Shown here: positions 50,992 through 61,157 of the stretch, one piece after another | Numbering within the stretch: position 1 is the first letter of the stretch | Layout: every line of letters begins with the position of its first letter | Source: Hymenobacter metallicola | GTDB taxonomy: Bacteria; Bacteroidota; Bacteroidia; Cytophagales; Hymenobacteraceae | Reading direction: 5' to 3' | DNA length: 64,000 nucleotides | Assembly: GCF_004745645.1 (NCBI RefSeq) | Contig: NZ_SRMB01000007.1 | Span: 113,332-177,331 of the forward strand | Program-made: the position numbers and the translations under genes | Notes under the pieces: model-generated | The model's input: the letters and a program-made list of their open reading frames with translations, nothing else | Databases searched by the model: none | Told to the model about the DNA's origin: nothing

Positions 50992-51049
50992 AGAAATGCG
51001 TAGTAAAACAGTGGTCAATAGCGGGTATGCCCGGGCAGGAAGATAGCGC

Positions 51050-51088
51050 TAAAACAGCAAGAGAGCCACCGGGCGGCCCCGATGACTC
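51050..51088 (-). terminator. Terminator of the propeller-barrel gene
   Basis: On the minus strand an 11-base stem with two G-U pairs (51088-51078 with 51073-51063) is followed by TTGCTGTTTT. It lies about 40 bases after the stop at 51131. Confidence 0.6.
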
Positions 51089-51130
51089 TCGTACGCTGAT
51101 TCGTATTACTTACGCACCTAGGCCCGGCGA

Positions 51131-54100
51131 CTAGAAGTCGTAGCCCAGCGTAAAGTAGAATTTAGGTCCTTTCTGCACGTAGTCTTCCTGGCCCCAGGCC
51201 ATGTCGGCCTTGCCATAGAAGCCCAGCAGGGTTGTGCGCATACCGAAACCGTAGCCCACCAGCAGCGGGTTGCGGAAGTTGACGACAGTAGCCGTAAACG
51301 AGTTGCCCGCCCCGCCCTTGATCTGAGTGTTAAAGGAGTTGTTCTCGTTGAAAGGGTTGGACCCTGAGTAGGCCGAGCCCGCGTCGCCGAAGGCCGTCAG
51401 CTGCAGGTTGCGGAAGAAGCCCGAGTAAATCGGCTTGCGCGACAAGTACTGTACAATGGGCACGCGCAGCTCGGAGTTGAAGAGCACGTAGCGCGGACCG
51501 TTCCGTTTGCTATAGTTAAAGCCGCGCAGGTTGGTCACAAACTGTTGGTAGAATACCTGCGTGGGGTCACTCAGCGTCGGCGTTTGCGGAGTCAGGCGGG
51601 CATCATCGTAGCGGGCATTCAGCAGCCAGTTGTCCATTCCCCCCAGGCGGAACGTCTGGACGGCGGGGCCAAAGAAGGAGCCGAAGCTGGCCCGGTTGGC
51701 CCAGACAATCTGCCGGTGGATTTTCTGGTAGTGCCGCAGATCAACATAGATTTTTCCGAAATCCTGTTTTCCATCTTCTACCCCGTTTAGCTTGAGCAGA
51801 CCAACCTTCATGCGGGTGCCCTCTCTCATATTCACGCCGGTGGTAATGGAGTTATCAAACACCAGTTCCCCGCTAAACCCAATGTAGTTGCGGCTCAGGT
51901 CGTCGTCGGTAGTAAACTGGGTGATGACCGTCCGGCTTACGTTCACGAACCGGGGGCCGCCCCGCACGCTCAGGTTATTGGTAAGCGGATAGGCAATGGT
52001 GGGCGACACCTCGTGGCGCCCGAAGCGCATGCGCTGGTTTTCTGAATCGAAGAAGTACGCCTGCTTCTGGTAGCCGATGCTCCAGTCGTAGCGCTTGCGC
52101 AAGTTGGTGTACTCAGCCGAGATGTTGCTGGTACGCAGGTCCGTCAGGGCGAAGATGCCCGCCCGGATGCGGTGATCCTCAAACAGGTCCGACATGTTGG
52201 CCTGCCCAATCAAGCCCAGGCCCAGCAGCGGATCGGCATAGAGCGACGACACCACGTTGTCGATGCTGAAGCGCTTGTCGTACTTATAGGGCCCCACAAC
52301 GGCAAAAGCATCGGCCGGCGGAGCCGTGGGCAGCGCGGCTACATCCGTCCGCTTGCGGCGCGGCGCATTGGCCCGGCTGGGCACGTCTTCCTCGAACTGA
52401 TAGTCGCTGGTATTGATCTGCTCGTCCGTCTTGCGGGGTGCGCCTTCCTGCGCGGGGGCCGCGTCCGGGGTTTCTACAGCCACGGATTTAGCCGGTTGGG
52501 TGGCCGCCCGCTGCGGCACGCGCGAACGGTCCTCCAGGGTTTCCTGGCGTGCCGTCTTGGCAAGAACCAGGTTTTCCGGCAGGGCGTACGAAGGATACAG
52601 GTAGACAAAGTCGCGGGCCTTGTCGGCAGCAATAAAGCCTAACGCTCCGGTGGCGGGGTTGTAGTCGAAGTTTTCCAGATCGGCCTGGAAGCTGCTGACG
52701 GGAACGTGCTGCTTGGTTTTGAACGAGTAGCGGTAGATGCTGCTCACCCCGCTTTCTTCGCCCAGGAAGAAGATTTCGTCGTCGGAAACAGCCCGGGGGC
52801 GGCCTTCGTTGGAAATGGTGCTAACCAGGGTTTCTACTGGCTGGGCGCGCCCGTCGAGGTGGTAGAGAAACAGGTCGTAGTTATTCACCACGTTGCCAAA
52901 GGAGCCTTTGGCCGTGCCGGCCGAATCCAGCCAGCGGTTCGAGCTGAAGACGATGCCGCTACCATTGGGCAAAAACACGGGCTGCACGTCATCAAATACG
53001 TCATTAGTCAGCTTTTCCGGAGTTTTGCTGCCGGCCCGGAGTACGTACAGGTCGTTCTGACCGTTGCGTACCCCGCTAAACACCAACGATTTGCCATCGG
53101 GCGAATAGCTCAAATCCAGCACCTGGGAGAAAGGTCTGAAAATGGACGAGGAGTTGCGGCCAAAAACGGCATCCACGAAGCGGAACACGAAGTTGGTCGG
53201 GCCGGCATCGGCCGACACCAAGCTTAGGTTCATGTTGCCCTTGGCTTCGCCCGCCACGGCTATCTGGCCGTTGTTGCGCCAGGCCAGTACCGGTAGGCGG
53301 GTTTCGACCTGTTGGTCCGGGGTTTTGTAGCCGCCGCGGTAAATGGCATGGCGGCCCGAGCCGTCCTTATTCACCACCATTACCCGGTAGCGGCCCCGTT
53401 CGTTGGACACGTAAGCCAGGCGCTGCCCGTTGGGGCTCAGTACCGATTGGGAGTACAGGATTCCCTTGCGGTTGTTGCTGTTCAGCTGCCGGGCTTCTTC
53501 GGGCAATACAAAAGCCGTTTGCGGCTGGGCGTTCAGCTGCCGGTAATAGGCCAGCCAGTCCTTCAGGAATACTTTATAAGGAACGTTCAGCGAGCTACTG
53601 ATGCCCACTTCCACGTCGCGGGTGATGCGCGTCAGGTTCAGAATGTTCTGAATCGTGGTGTAGCCGTAGCGTTCGGCAATGTAGTTCCAGATGCTTTGAC
53701 CGGCCAGCTCGGGGTTGCGCACGAAGAACTGGGCCGGCTTGTTGGACTCCACCTTCTGCGTCATGTCGCGCATGTAGTCGTCCATGCTCACACTCCAGCC
53801 TTCGGAGGCATAGGCCGCCGCCCCCGCCACAAACCAGTCGGGCAGCTGCAGCAGGTAGCTGCTCTGAATTACTTCCTTCAGGCTGCCCCCATACATCATG
53901 TCGTTGAGCAGCACCCGGGTAATCTGGTAGCTCAAGTCGCGCTTGAACAGGGTCTGCTGGCCCTGAAAGGCGAGCTGCACCTTGCTCATGCGCAGCAAGG
54001 AGGTTTCGCCCCCCGTCTGGTACTTGTCCGTGTCGAGGCCCACGTTGCTCTGCCGCAGGTCGCCCACGGAGTTGTAGAGCATAATAGTGGTTTTGGAGTA

Positions 54101-54355
54101 CGGATAATACCCCACCAGCGAGGTAATGCGCTGCAATTCTTTCTCGGCATACTCCGCCGCGCGCCGGGCCGCTACTTCCCCACCCGCGTAAAAATAGATA
54201 TTAAAGTTTTGGGTGCTGAGCTGCTGCCAGTTAAAGTCCTTATACTGAATACGGACCCGCCCAAAGGGTTCCTGCGCCGTCTGGGCCTGGGCTGCACCTC
54301 CCGCCGACAACACCAAGGCTGCCGATAACGCCATGAGTAAGGATACGTGCTTCAT
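51131..54355 (-). CDS. Exported peptidase-MA-like, beta-propeller and outer-membrane barrel fusion protein
   Basis: A 1074-residue protein. The signal peptide ends near AAQAQ (residue 25). Residues about 38-290 resemble a peptidase-MA/basic-secretory domain, with PDWFVAGAAAYASEGW (172-187), but where an HExxH helix is expected the sequence reads SYQIT (142-146), so it is probably not a protease. Several PD40/TolB-like blades follow (ILYSQSVLSPNGQRLAYVSN, LSYSPDGKSLVFSG, FLPNGSGIVFSSN, about 305-600). A low-complexity linker precedes a C-terminal barrel (about 730-1074) of the BamA/surface-antigen kind ending in YFTLGYDF. The barrel suggests an outer membrane location. An FAD oxidoreductase gene ends 23 bases upstream. 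Confidence 0.83.
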   Translation of the reverse strand: MKHVSLLMALSAALVLSAGGAAQAQTAQEPFGRVRIQYKDFNWQQLSTQNFNIYFYAGGEVAARRAAEYAEKELQRITSLVGYYPYSKTTIMLYNSVGDLRQSNVGLDTDKYQTGGETSLLRMSKVQLAFQGQQTLFKRDLSYQITRVLLNDMMYGGSLKEVIQSSYLLQLPDWFVAGAAAYASEGWSVSMDDYMRDMTQKVESNKPAQFFVRNPELAGQSIWNYIAERYGYTTIQNILNLTRITRDVEVGISSSLNVPYKVFLKDWLAYYRQLNAQPQTAFVLPEEARQLNSNNRKGILYSQSVLSPNGQRLAYVSNERGRYRVMVVNKDGSGRHAIYRGGYKTPDQQVETRLPVLAWRNNGQIAVAGEAKGNMNLSLVSADAGPTNFVFRFVDAVFGRNSSSIFRPFSQVLDLSYSPDGKSLVFSGVRNGQNDLYVLRAGSKTPEKLTNDVFDDVQPVFLPNGSGIVFSSNRWLDSAGTAKGSFGNVVNNYDLFLYHLDGRAQPVETLVSTISNEGRPRAVSDDEIFFLGEESGVSSIYRYSFKTKQHVPVSSFQADLENFDYNPATGALGFIAADKARDFVYLYPSYALPENLVLAKTARQETLEDRSRVPQRAATQPAKSVAVETPDAAPAQEGAPRKTDEQINTSDYQFEEDVPSRANAPRRKRTDVAALPTAPPADAFAVVGPYKYDKRFSIDNVVSSLYADPLLGLGLIGQANMSDLFEDHRIRAGIFALTDLRTSNISAEYTNLRKRYDWSIGYQKQAYFFDSENQRMRFGRHEVSPTIAYPLTNNLSVRGGPRFVNVSRTVITQFTTDDDLSRNYIGFSGELVFDNSITTGVNMREGTRMKVGLLKLNGVEDGKQDFGKIYVDLRHYQKIHRQIVWANRASFGSFFGPAVQTFRLGGMDNWLLNARYDDARLTPQTPTLSDPTQVFYQQFVTNLRGFNYSKRNGPRYVLFNSELRVPIVQYLSRKPIYSGFFRNLQLTAFGDAGSAYSGSNPFNENNSFNTQIKGGAGNSFTATVVNFRNPLLVGYGFGMRTTLLGFYGKADMAWGQEDYVQKGPKFYFTLGYDF

Positions 54356-54378
54356 AGAGAAGGCGAAAAGCGGAGAAA

Positions 54379-55473
54379 TCAAGAAGAAAAGCCAGCCTCG
54401 GAAAGGCTAGCTAAGTATAACGCAGAATACCGCTCGATATTGACTTCGGGCCATAATTCCGCTGTGCCTTCCAGCACATCGGCAAAATGGGCGGCCAGCC
54501 GCGGAGCAATCATTACTCCTTTGGAGCCGAAGCCGTTACATATACTCACAACCGGCAGGGCCGGATGCGTACCGACGAGTGGTTTTCGGTCGAGCACTGC
54601 CGGCCGCAGCCCCATGCGCTGGCCCTGAACCACAAACGGCTGATCCGTCATGCCGCTCAGCTTGTGGCTAAGCTCCTGCCGGGCCTGCTCGGTAATAGAA
54701 TCCGTAAAAGGCGGCCGCCGATACGTGGCGCCCACCCGAAACCGTTGCTGCCCCAGCGGCACCACGTAGGCCCCTTTGTTGAGCACCTGCGCCTCCGACA
54801 GGCCGGGGCACTCTACATCGAGCACCTCGCCCTGGTTGGGCCGCAGCGGCAGCCAGTTAAAATACGGATTTTGCGTGGCACTGCTGCCCTCGCAAAAGAC
54901 CAGGTGCGTGGCGCGCACCTGCTCCCCGTACGCAACGCCACTTGGGCCGACAACAAGGAGGCCTGGGTCAAAAGTTTCGCGCCGCAGCCACCCATTTTGC
55001 AGTCCATCCTCGGCTAGGGCCGTTAACAGCTCGCGCAGGGCCACGTAGCCGCCGCGGCGAATGGTAATACCGCCAAACTCCTGCTTCAGACCCGCTTTTG
55101 CCGCGGGAGCCAGGTCAATGCTTTCCACAAAATCTCCCCAAGGGTTATCGGCACTACGGGCCAGCAGGGCGTTTTGCTCGGCCACCGACGACAACAGCTT
55201 TAGGATGGGAACCTCAAAAAAGAACTGCTGGCCAAAGCGGGCCTCTAGTTCTTGGTAGAAAGCCCCAGCCGCCGTTAGCAGCTCGTCGGCCCGCCAGGTG
55301 AGGGCAAAGCGCTGCCCGGCCACGGGGTTCATCAGGCCCGCCGCTACGTTCGAAGCCGAGTCGGGCTTGTAAGCATCCAGTACCAGCACGGCTTTGCCGC
55401 GACGACGCAACTCATAAGACAAGGTGGCCCCGGCAATGCCGTGGCCGATAATCAGGTAATCGTAAGCTGTCAT
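54379..55473 (-). CDS. FAD-dependent oxidoreductase (DAO family)
   Basis: A 364-residue flavoprotein. The Rossmann motif GHGIAG (10-15) in DYLIIGHGIAGATLSYEL binds FAD; the conserved GLMNPVAGQRFA and C-terminal CNGFGSKGVMIAPRLA segment fit D-amino-acid oxidase/glycine oxidase relatives and the MnmC C-terminal domain. Substrate unknown. It lies just upstream of the propeller-barrel gene and may be co-transcribed. The ATG at 55473 gives the motif position normal for the family. Confidence 0.87.
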   Translation of the reverse strand: MTAYDYLIIGHGIAGATLSYELRRRGKAVLVLDAYKPDSASNVAAGLMNPVAGQRFALTWRADELLTAAGAFYQELEARFGQQFFFEVPILKLLSSVAEQNALLARSADNPWGDFVESIDLAPAAKAGLKQEFGGITIRRGGYVALRELLTALAEDGLQNGWLRRETFDPGLLVVGPSGVAYGEQVRATHLVFCEGSSATQNPYFNWLPLRPNQGEVLDVECPGLSEAQVLNKGAYVVPLGQQRFRVGATYRRPPFTDSITEQARQELSHKLSGMTDQPFVVQGQRMGLRPAVLDRKPLVGTHPALPVVSICNGFGSKGVMIAPRLAAHFADVLEGTAELWPEVNIERYSALYLASLSEAGFSS

Positions 55474-55641
55474 GACCGACAAGGTAAGCGGAAAACACTA
55501 GGGCCCGGGTAGGCCAGGTAAAACAACGAACCCAGCGCCGCCGGGCCACTGGCTGGCCCAGGCTGTGCATGTTCACGGTAAGACTCGTAACTTACCTCCC
55601 CAATCCATCTGGCCCGTGGCCAGCCTTATTCTATAAGCTGC

Positions 55642-56277
55642 ATGACCGTTTCTGGTTTTACGTTTAACGCTTTTTCCGAAAACACCTACCTGCTTCACGA
55701 TGCCACCGGGCAATGCGTAGTCGTCGACCCGGGCTGCTACGACAAGGCCGAGCAGCAGGCCTTGCGGGCCTTTATCGAAGCGCAGGGCTTGCAGGTAGTG
55801 CTACTACTCAACACGCACTGCCATATCGACCATGTTTTCGGCAATAAGTTTATTCAGGACACCTATCAGGTACCGTTCCTAATCCACGAAGCTGACCTGG
55901 CCACGCTGCGGGCCGTGCCCACCTACGCCCCGAGCTACGGTTTTGCCCAGTACCACCCCGCCGAGCCTACCGGCTTTCTGACCCCGGGCACCCCTCTTAC
56001 GTTTGGTGACACCGAGCTGGAAGTGCGTTTCGCCCCCGGCCACGCCCCGGGCCACGTGGTCTTTTACCATGCCCCGACGGAGGTAGTCATCGGGGGCGAC
56101 GTGCTGTTCCAGGGCAGTATCGGCCGTACCGACCTGCCGGGCGGCGACTACAATACCCTGCTTTCCAGTATCCGCACGCAGCTTCTGACGCTGCCTGACA
56201 CGGTGACCGTGTACCCCGGCCACGGCCCGGCTACTACCATTGGCGCTGAGCGACAGTCCAATCCGTTTTTGCGCTAA
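55642..56277 (+). CDS. MBL-fold metallo-hydrolase, glyoxalase II-like
   Basis: A 211-residue cytoplasmic hydrolase of the metallo-beta-lactamase fold. The metal site THCHIDH (58-64) has His59, His61, Asp63 and His64. Further ligands are the His in APGHAPGHVVFYH, the Asp in VIGGDVLFQGSIGRTDLP and the final His in YPGHGPAT. This is the short hydroxyacylglutathione hydrolase-like group found widely in bacteria; the substrate is unknown. It stands 21 bases before pssA and may share its transcript. Confidence 0.88.
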   Translation: MTVSGFTFNAFSENTYLLHDATGQCVVVDPGCYDKAEQQALRAFIEAQGLQVVLLLNTHCHIDHVFGNKFIQDTYQVPFLIHEADLATLRAVPTYAPSYGFAQYHPAEPTGFLTPGTPLTFGDTELEVRFAPGHAPGHVVFYHAPTEVVIGGDVLFQGSIGRTDLPGGDYNTLLSSIRTQLLTLPDTVTVYPGHGPATTIGAERQSNPFLR

Positions 56278-56298
56278 GTTCGTTTGTCTTTTTCCTTC

Positions 56299-56985
56299 AT
56301 GAAAAACCACCTTCCCAACGCGGTTACCTGCCTCAATCTGTTTGCGGGCTGCCTGGCGCTGTGTAATATTTTTGCCGGCCACCTCGAAACCGCCGCTTAC
56401 CTGGTAGGCCTGGCCGCGGCCTTTGATTTTGCGGATGGCCTGTTGGCCCGGGCCCTGCATGCCTCCTCCCCTATCGGCAAAGACCTGGATTCTCTGGCTG
56501 ATATGGTTTCGTTCGGGGTAGTGCCCGGGGCTATGCTGTTTCACCTGCTCAGCAAGAGCGGCGGCCTACCCGAGTGGCTACCCTACGCGGGTTTTATCGT
56601 CACGGTATTCTCTGCGCTACGCCTGGCTAAGTTCAACAATGATACCCGGCAGACGTCCTCCTTTATCGGCCTACCCACCCCAGCTTGTACGCTGGTTGTG
56701 GCCTCCCTGCCCCTGATTCTGGCTCACGACACCTTCGGCCTGACTTCTATCATTCTCAACCCTTGGGTCCTGCTGGGTCTTACCGTTCTACTGTCGGGCT
56801 TGCTGGTGGCTGAAATACCGCTGTTTGCCCTGAAGTTCAAGAACCTCACTTGGCAGGATAACTCCTTGCGTTTCATCTTCTTACTTCTGGCGCTACCCCT
56901 GTTAATTTTGCTGCAGGCAACAGCCATTCCGCTGGTTGTTTTGTTGTATGTACTCTTGTCTGTAATACGCCCGGCCTACGGCTAA
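56299..56985 (+). CDS. pssA: CDP-diacylglycerol-serine O-phosphatidyltransferase
   Basis: A 228-residue membrane enzyme with about six to seven helices that makes phosphatidylserine, the precursor of phosphatidylethanolamine. The CDP-alcohol phosphotransferase motif D-G-x2-A-R-x8-G-x3-D-x3-D is complete in DGLLARALHASSPIGKDLD plus the following SLAD. A TTG at 56284 would extend it by five residues; the ATG at 56299 is preferred. Confidence 0.93.
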   Translation: MKNHLPNAVTCLNLFAGCLALCNIFAGHLETAAYLVGLAAAFDFADGLLARALHASSPIGKDLDSLADMVSFGVVPGAMLFHLLSKSGGLPEWLPYAGFIVTVFSALRLAKFNNDTRQTSSFIGLPTPACTLVVASLPLILAHDTFGLTSIILNPWVLLGLTVLLSGLLVAEIPLFALKFKNLTWQDNSLRFIFLLLALPLLILLQATAIPLVVLLYVLLSVIRPAYG

Positions 56986-57123
56986 TATTTTGGATAGCGC
57001 CCCCACAATATTTGTCTTTTTGAGCAGTTTAAGTAGCTGATAGTGCTATGAACTGCTTTTGAGACGAGCGTGTTGCAAGCTCATCCCTGATTCTGCCCTA
57101 CCTGTTGTCCTGGACCGACTTCT

Positions 57124-60100
57124 ATGCGCTATTTTACTTTTCTGGTTGCCTTCTTGTTCACTCTGCTTGGCGTGGTTTCTCCGACCAGGGCGCAGAATGC
57201 CGAGCGGGTAGTTCGGGGGCAACTCACGTGGCAGGGATATGCCCAGGCGGCCAATCAAACCGGCCAGCTGCGGAAAGTACCCATCTTTGGAGGGGGCACG
57301 TTTCGCCTCGGCGAGCAAAACCCCAACTATCAGGTGCGTATTATGGGCCGGGTCAGTGACGGACAGGTCCGCAATGCAGTATACGCTCCCTTTTCTGCTG
57401 CCGACGCCAACCTGTTTGACGCCAGCAAGCTGCCCACCACCGCGGATGTCCGCCTCACAACCGGTATTGAGCGGCGCCAGCCGGTTACCATTGCCCTGAT
57501 TCAGGCGGTTCGTCGCAATGCTCAGACGGGCCAGGCAGAAAAGCTGCTCTCATTTGAGTACGTATACTCTTTGAGCAACGAGCAAAACCGAACCCAAGCC
57601 CGCACCTACGCCAAAGCCTCGGTATTAAGCCAGGGCAAATGGTCGAAAATCGGAGTAGCGACCAGTGGTATTTACAAGCTTGATAAGCAGGCTTTGCAGA
57701 AGCTTGGTATCGACATGCAGGGCATCGACCCGCGTCGGCTTAAGATTTATGGCAATGCCATGGGCACCCTGCCCCAGGCCAATAGAAGCTACCGTCCCGA
57801 CGACTTAGCAGAAAACGCCATTTTCGTGGCCGGTGAAAGCGACAACAGCTTCGACGATGCCGACTACGTTCTTTTTTATGCCCGTGGTCCTCATACCTGG
57901 GAGTTTGACCCCAACAGCCCCACGCCCCGCTTTCGGCACACGCTTAATGTGTATGCCGACACTGCTTATTACTTCGTGACGGTAGGCTCCACGCCGGGCA
58001 TGCGGGTTGGGGCTCCGCGCACGGTAAGCGGCACGCCCTCGGCTACGGTTAGCCAGTTTCTGGACCGGCAATTTCATGAGCGGGAGCTTATCAATCTGGG
58101 CAAATCAGGCCGGCAGTGGCTGGGTGAGGGCTTTAGCAATAATACGGCCTCGCGTGAGGTGTCCTTCTCGGTTCCGGATATGGTGCCGGGCGCTACGCTG
58201 CAGCTCACCTCGCAGGTAGTAGGAGCCTCCGCTTATGGCACTAACACCCGCTTTCAGCTAGCCCTAAACGGCGCGGCACTGGGCACCGGTCAAACTATTC
58301 GGGGCTTCAGCAACTCGCCCGAGTGGTATCCGGAAATTGCCAACTCCGACCTCCAAACCTTTACGTACCCTATTCCGGCCACTCCGGCGGCCGATCTGCG
58401 CGTTCGACTGACGTTCAATAGCACCTCCGACCCGGCTGGCCAAGGCTACCTGGACTACCTGGAAATAAACGCACCCCGCCGCCTGCGCCTGAATGGCAAC
58501 CTGCTGCAGTTTAACTCGCTGCCGGGAGCTCCCGTTAGCGAGTTTTTGCTGGGAGCGAGTTCGGCTACTGCCGTGTGGGATGTTACCAATCCCCGCCGCC
58601 CCCGCCCCCTGAGCCTGAACAGTAGCGGCAACTTTGTAGCACTCACCGATAGTGTTCGGGAGTATGTGGCCTTCACTGGCAGCGACTTTCCTACGCCACC
58701 GCGCTTATTCGACAAAGTAGGCAACCAAAACCTGCACGCCCGCCTGAACCTGGACGGCATGCTGGATATGGTTATTGTCACTCACCCATTCTTCAAAGCC
58801 CAGGCCGACCGGCTAGCCAGCCACCGCCGCAGCCACGACAACCTGAAGGTGGAAGTAGTAACGACTACTGAAGTCTATAATGAGTTCAGCTCGGGCGGAC
58901 AGGATGTAACGGCTATCCGGGACATGATGAAGATGGTCTACGACCGAAACACCACCGGTAAGCGCAACTACCTGCTCCTGTTCGGCGACGGCTCCTACGA
59001 CTTTAAATCCGACCAGGCCAACGACACCAACTTTCTACCAGACTGGTGGAAAGAACGTTCCCCACTCAATGCCGACAAGATTGCGCAGAACTTCGTACCC
59101 ACCTACGAGTCGCGCGAGTCGTTTGCCCTAACCTATCCGCGTGGTTCTTCCTTCCCAGCGGGCAAAGGGGTGACTTTCTGCTCTGATGACTACTTCGGGC
59201 TGCTGGATGACGACGAAGGCGAGTGGGACGAGAACAACAGCAACGAGCTCATGGATATTGCCATTGGCCGCCTGCCCATCAGAACACCCCGCGACCAGCC
59301 CCGCTCCGATGCGCAAGCCGAATTGGTAGTCAATAAACTGATCCGTTACGATGCCCCGATTAGCTTCGGCAACTGGCGCAACCGCATGACTTTTGTTGCC
59401 GACGATGGCAACGGCTCCATTCATATCAGCGACTCGGCCGATCCGCAGGCGGACAGCATTGCGGTATACCATCCTGAGTACAATGTGCACAAGGTGTACC
59501 TCGACTTATACCCCCAGCTAATCGCTTCTGGAGGCCAACGGTCGCCTGAATGCAACAAAGCTATTGACGAATCCATTGAGCAGGGCTCGTTGCTGGTACA
59601 CTACAGTGGCCACGGGGGGCCCAAAGCATGGGCCGACGAGCAGATCCTGACCAAACAGTCGGTTTTGGCTCTGCAAAACGAGAACCGTCTGACCTTCATG
59701 GTTACTGGCACCTGTGACTTTGGCACGTACGACAACCCCGAGGAAGATTCCGGCGGTGAGCTGGTCTTGACTGATGTTAAGGGGGGCGCCATCGGCTTGC
59801 TGACCACCACCCGCCTAGCTTTCTCCCACCTGAGCTTTGCTTTGTCTAGCAGGTTCTACAGCCACGTTTTCAAGCCTGTGGATGACCAGTTGCCCCGACT
59901 CGGAGAATCGGTGATGTTCGCTAAGAATAGCAGCGTATTCGGCAGCGGCAATCGCAACTACGTGCTACTCGGCGACCCAACCACCCGTCTTTCCGCAGCG
60001 AAGCAAGTAGCAGCCCTCGACTCTATCAATGGCAAGCTTATTCAAGCTACTTCCAATGACACGCTGAAAGCCCTGTCTAGAGTCAGGCTTTCGGGAGTCG

Positions 60101-61101
60101 TAAAAGTTAACCAGGCAGTTAATACAAATTTCACGGGGCAGGCCCACGTAACCGTGTATGAAAAGCCAGCAGTGGTTAACACGCTCAAGAATGAGTACGA
60201 TGATGTTGTCTTACCCGTCACGGTCCAGGAAAACATCATTTATGATGGGCAGGCATCGGTTCGCAATGGCCGTTTTAACCTCAGCTTCGTAGTCCCTAAA
60301 GACATCAACTACAGCGTTGGATTGGGCAAGATTCAACTCTACGCGAAGGATTCCATTCATGTAGTTGATGCCAAAGGCTACCGCACCAACTCAGTTGGTG
60401 GCGCCGACTCCAAAGCGCCCCTCGATACCATTCCACCGGTCATCAAGCTCTTCATGGACCGCGAATCGTTTGTGTTTGGGGGCTTAACCAATACCACCAC
60501 GACCCTGCTGGCTCACCTCTCCGATAACAGCGGCATTAATACGGCTGGCTCCGGCATTGGGCACGAGATTACGGCAACGCTCGACAACGACCCGGCAAAA
60601 CTGACGGTACTCAATGACTTTTACTCAGCCGACGTTGATAACTTTCAGTCGGGAAAAGTTCGGTACCTGTTCAAAGACCTAACGACGGGCCCGCACGTGT
60701 TACATCTGAAGGCCTGGGACACTTTTAACAACTCGGCTCAGCAGGAAATTGAGTTTATTGCAGCCAACCAGGAAAAGCTGGCTCTGGACCATGTTCTAAA
60801 CTACCCTAACCCCTTCTCAACCAAGACAACCTTCCAGTTCGACCACAACCATGGCAATGACGATTTGGATGTGCAGGTACAGATCTTCACCGTTTCGGGG
60901 CGCTTAGTTCGTACGTTGCGCACGACCATCGTAGGTAGCAGTCCGCACGTAGGCCGTGAATCAGAAGGTCTAACCTGGAACGGCCGCGACGAGTACGAAG
61001 ACCAACTAGCCCGTGGTGTGTACGTTTATCGGGTAAGTGTCCGTTGCGCGCTTCATCAAAACAACGCCTCCAAGTTCGAGAAACTGGTTATTCTCAATTA
61101 A
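57124..61101 (+). CDS. porU: Type IX secretion sortase PorU
   Basis: A 1325-residue exported protein. Signal peptide to RAQN (about residue 24), then a long N-terminal beta-region and a C25 gingipain-like catalytic domain. The catalytic His830 is in VHYSGHGGPKAW and Cys864 in VTGTCDFGTYDNPEEDSGGE, both intact. The final 100 residues (YPNPFSTKTTFQF, IFTVSGRLVRTL, RGVYVYRVSV) form a FlgD/sorting-type domain retained in PorU. PorU cleaves the sorting domain from cargo on the cell surface and attaches it to A-LPS, working with PorV. porV begins 56 bases downstream. GC is lower here than in the central window. Confidence 0.95.
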   Translation: MRYFTFLVAFLFTLLGVVSPTRAQNAERVVRGQLTWQGYAQAANQTGQLRKVPIFGGGTFRLGEQNPNYQVRIMGRVSDGQVRNAVYAPFSAADANLFDASKLPTTADVRLTTGIERRQPVTIALIQAVRRNAQTGQAEKLLSFEYVYSLSNEQNRTQARTYAKASVLSQGKWSKIGVATSGIYKLDKQALQKLGIDMQGIDPRRLKIYGNAMGTLPQANRSYRPDDLAENAIFVAGESDNSFDDADYVLFYARGPHTWEFDPNSPTPRFRHTLNVYADTAYYFVTVGSTPGMRVGAPRTVSGTPSATVSQFLDRQFHERELINLGKSGRQWLGEGFSNNTASREVSFSVPDMVPGATLQLTSQVVGASAYGTNTRFQLALNGAALGTGQTIRGFSNSPEWYPEIANSDLQTFTYPIPATPAADLRVRLTFNSTSDPAGQGYLDYLEINAPRRLRLNGNLLQFNSLPGAPVSEFLLGASSATAVWDVTNPRRPRPLSLNSSGNFVALTDSVREYVAFTGSDFPTPPRLFDKVGNQNLHARLNLDGMLDMVIVTHPFFKAQADRLASHRRSHDNLKVEVVTTTEVYNEFSSGGQDVTAIRDMMKMVYDRNTTGKRNYLLLFGDGSYDFKSDQANDTNFLPDWWKERSPLNADKIAQNFVPTYESRESFALTYPRGSSFPAGKGVTFCSDDYFGLLDDDEGEWDENNSNELMDIAIGRLPIRTPRDQPRSDAQAELVVNKLIRYDAPISFGNWRNRMTFVADDGNGSIHISDSADPQADSIAVYHPEYNVHKVYLDLYPQLIASGGQRSPECNKAIDESIEQGSLLVHYSGHGGPKAWADEQILTKQSVLALQNENRLTFMVTGTCDFGTYDNPEEDSGGELVLTDVKGGAIGLLTTTRLAFSHLSFALSSRFYSHVFKPVDDQLPRLGESVMFAKNSSVFGSGNRNYVLLGDPTTRLSAAKQVAALDSINGKLIQATSNDTLKALSRVRLSGVVKVNQAVNTNFTGQAHVTVYEKPAVVNTLKNEYDDVVLPVTVQENIIYDGQASVRNGRFNLSFVVPKDINYSVGLGKIQLYAKDSIHVVDAKGYRTNSVGGADSKAPLDTIPPVIKLFMDRESFVFGGLTNTTTTLLAHLSDNSGINTAGSGIGHEITATLDNDPAKLTVLNDFYSADVDNFQSGKVRYLFKDLTTGPHVLHLKAWDTFNNSAQQEIEFIAANQEKLALDHVLNYPNPFSTKTTFQFDHNHGNDDLDVQVQIFTVSGRLVRTLRTTIVGSSPHVGRESEGLTWNGRDEYEDQLARGVYVYRVSVRCALHQNNASKFEKLVILN

Positions 61102-61157
61102 ACTTTCCGCATCCTTCGCCTTTTTTAGTTTCTCTTTCGCTTTTCTTGTTCTCCTTT

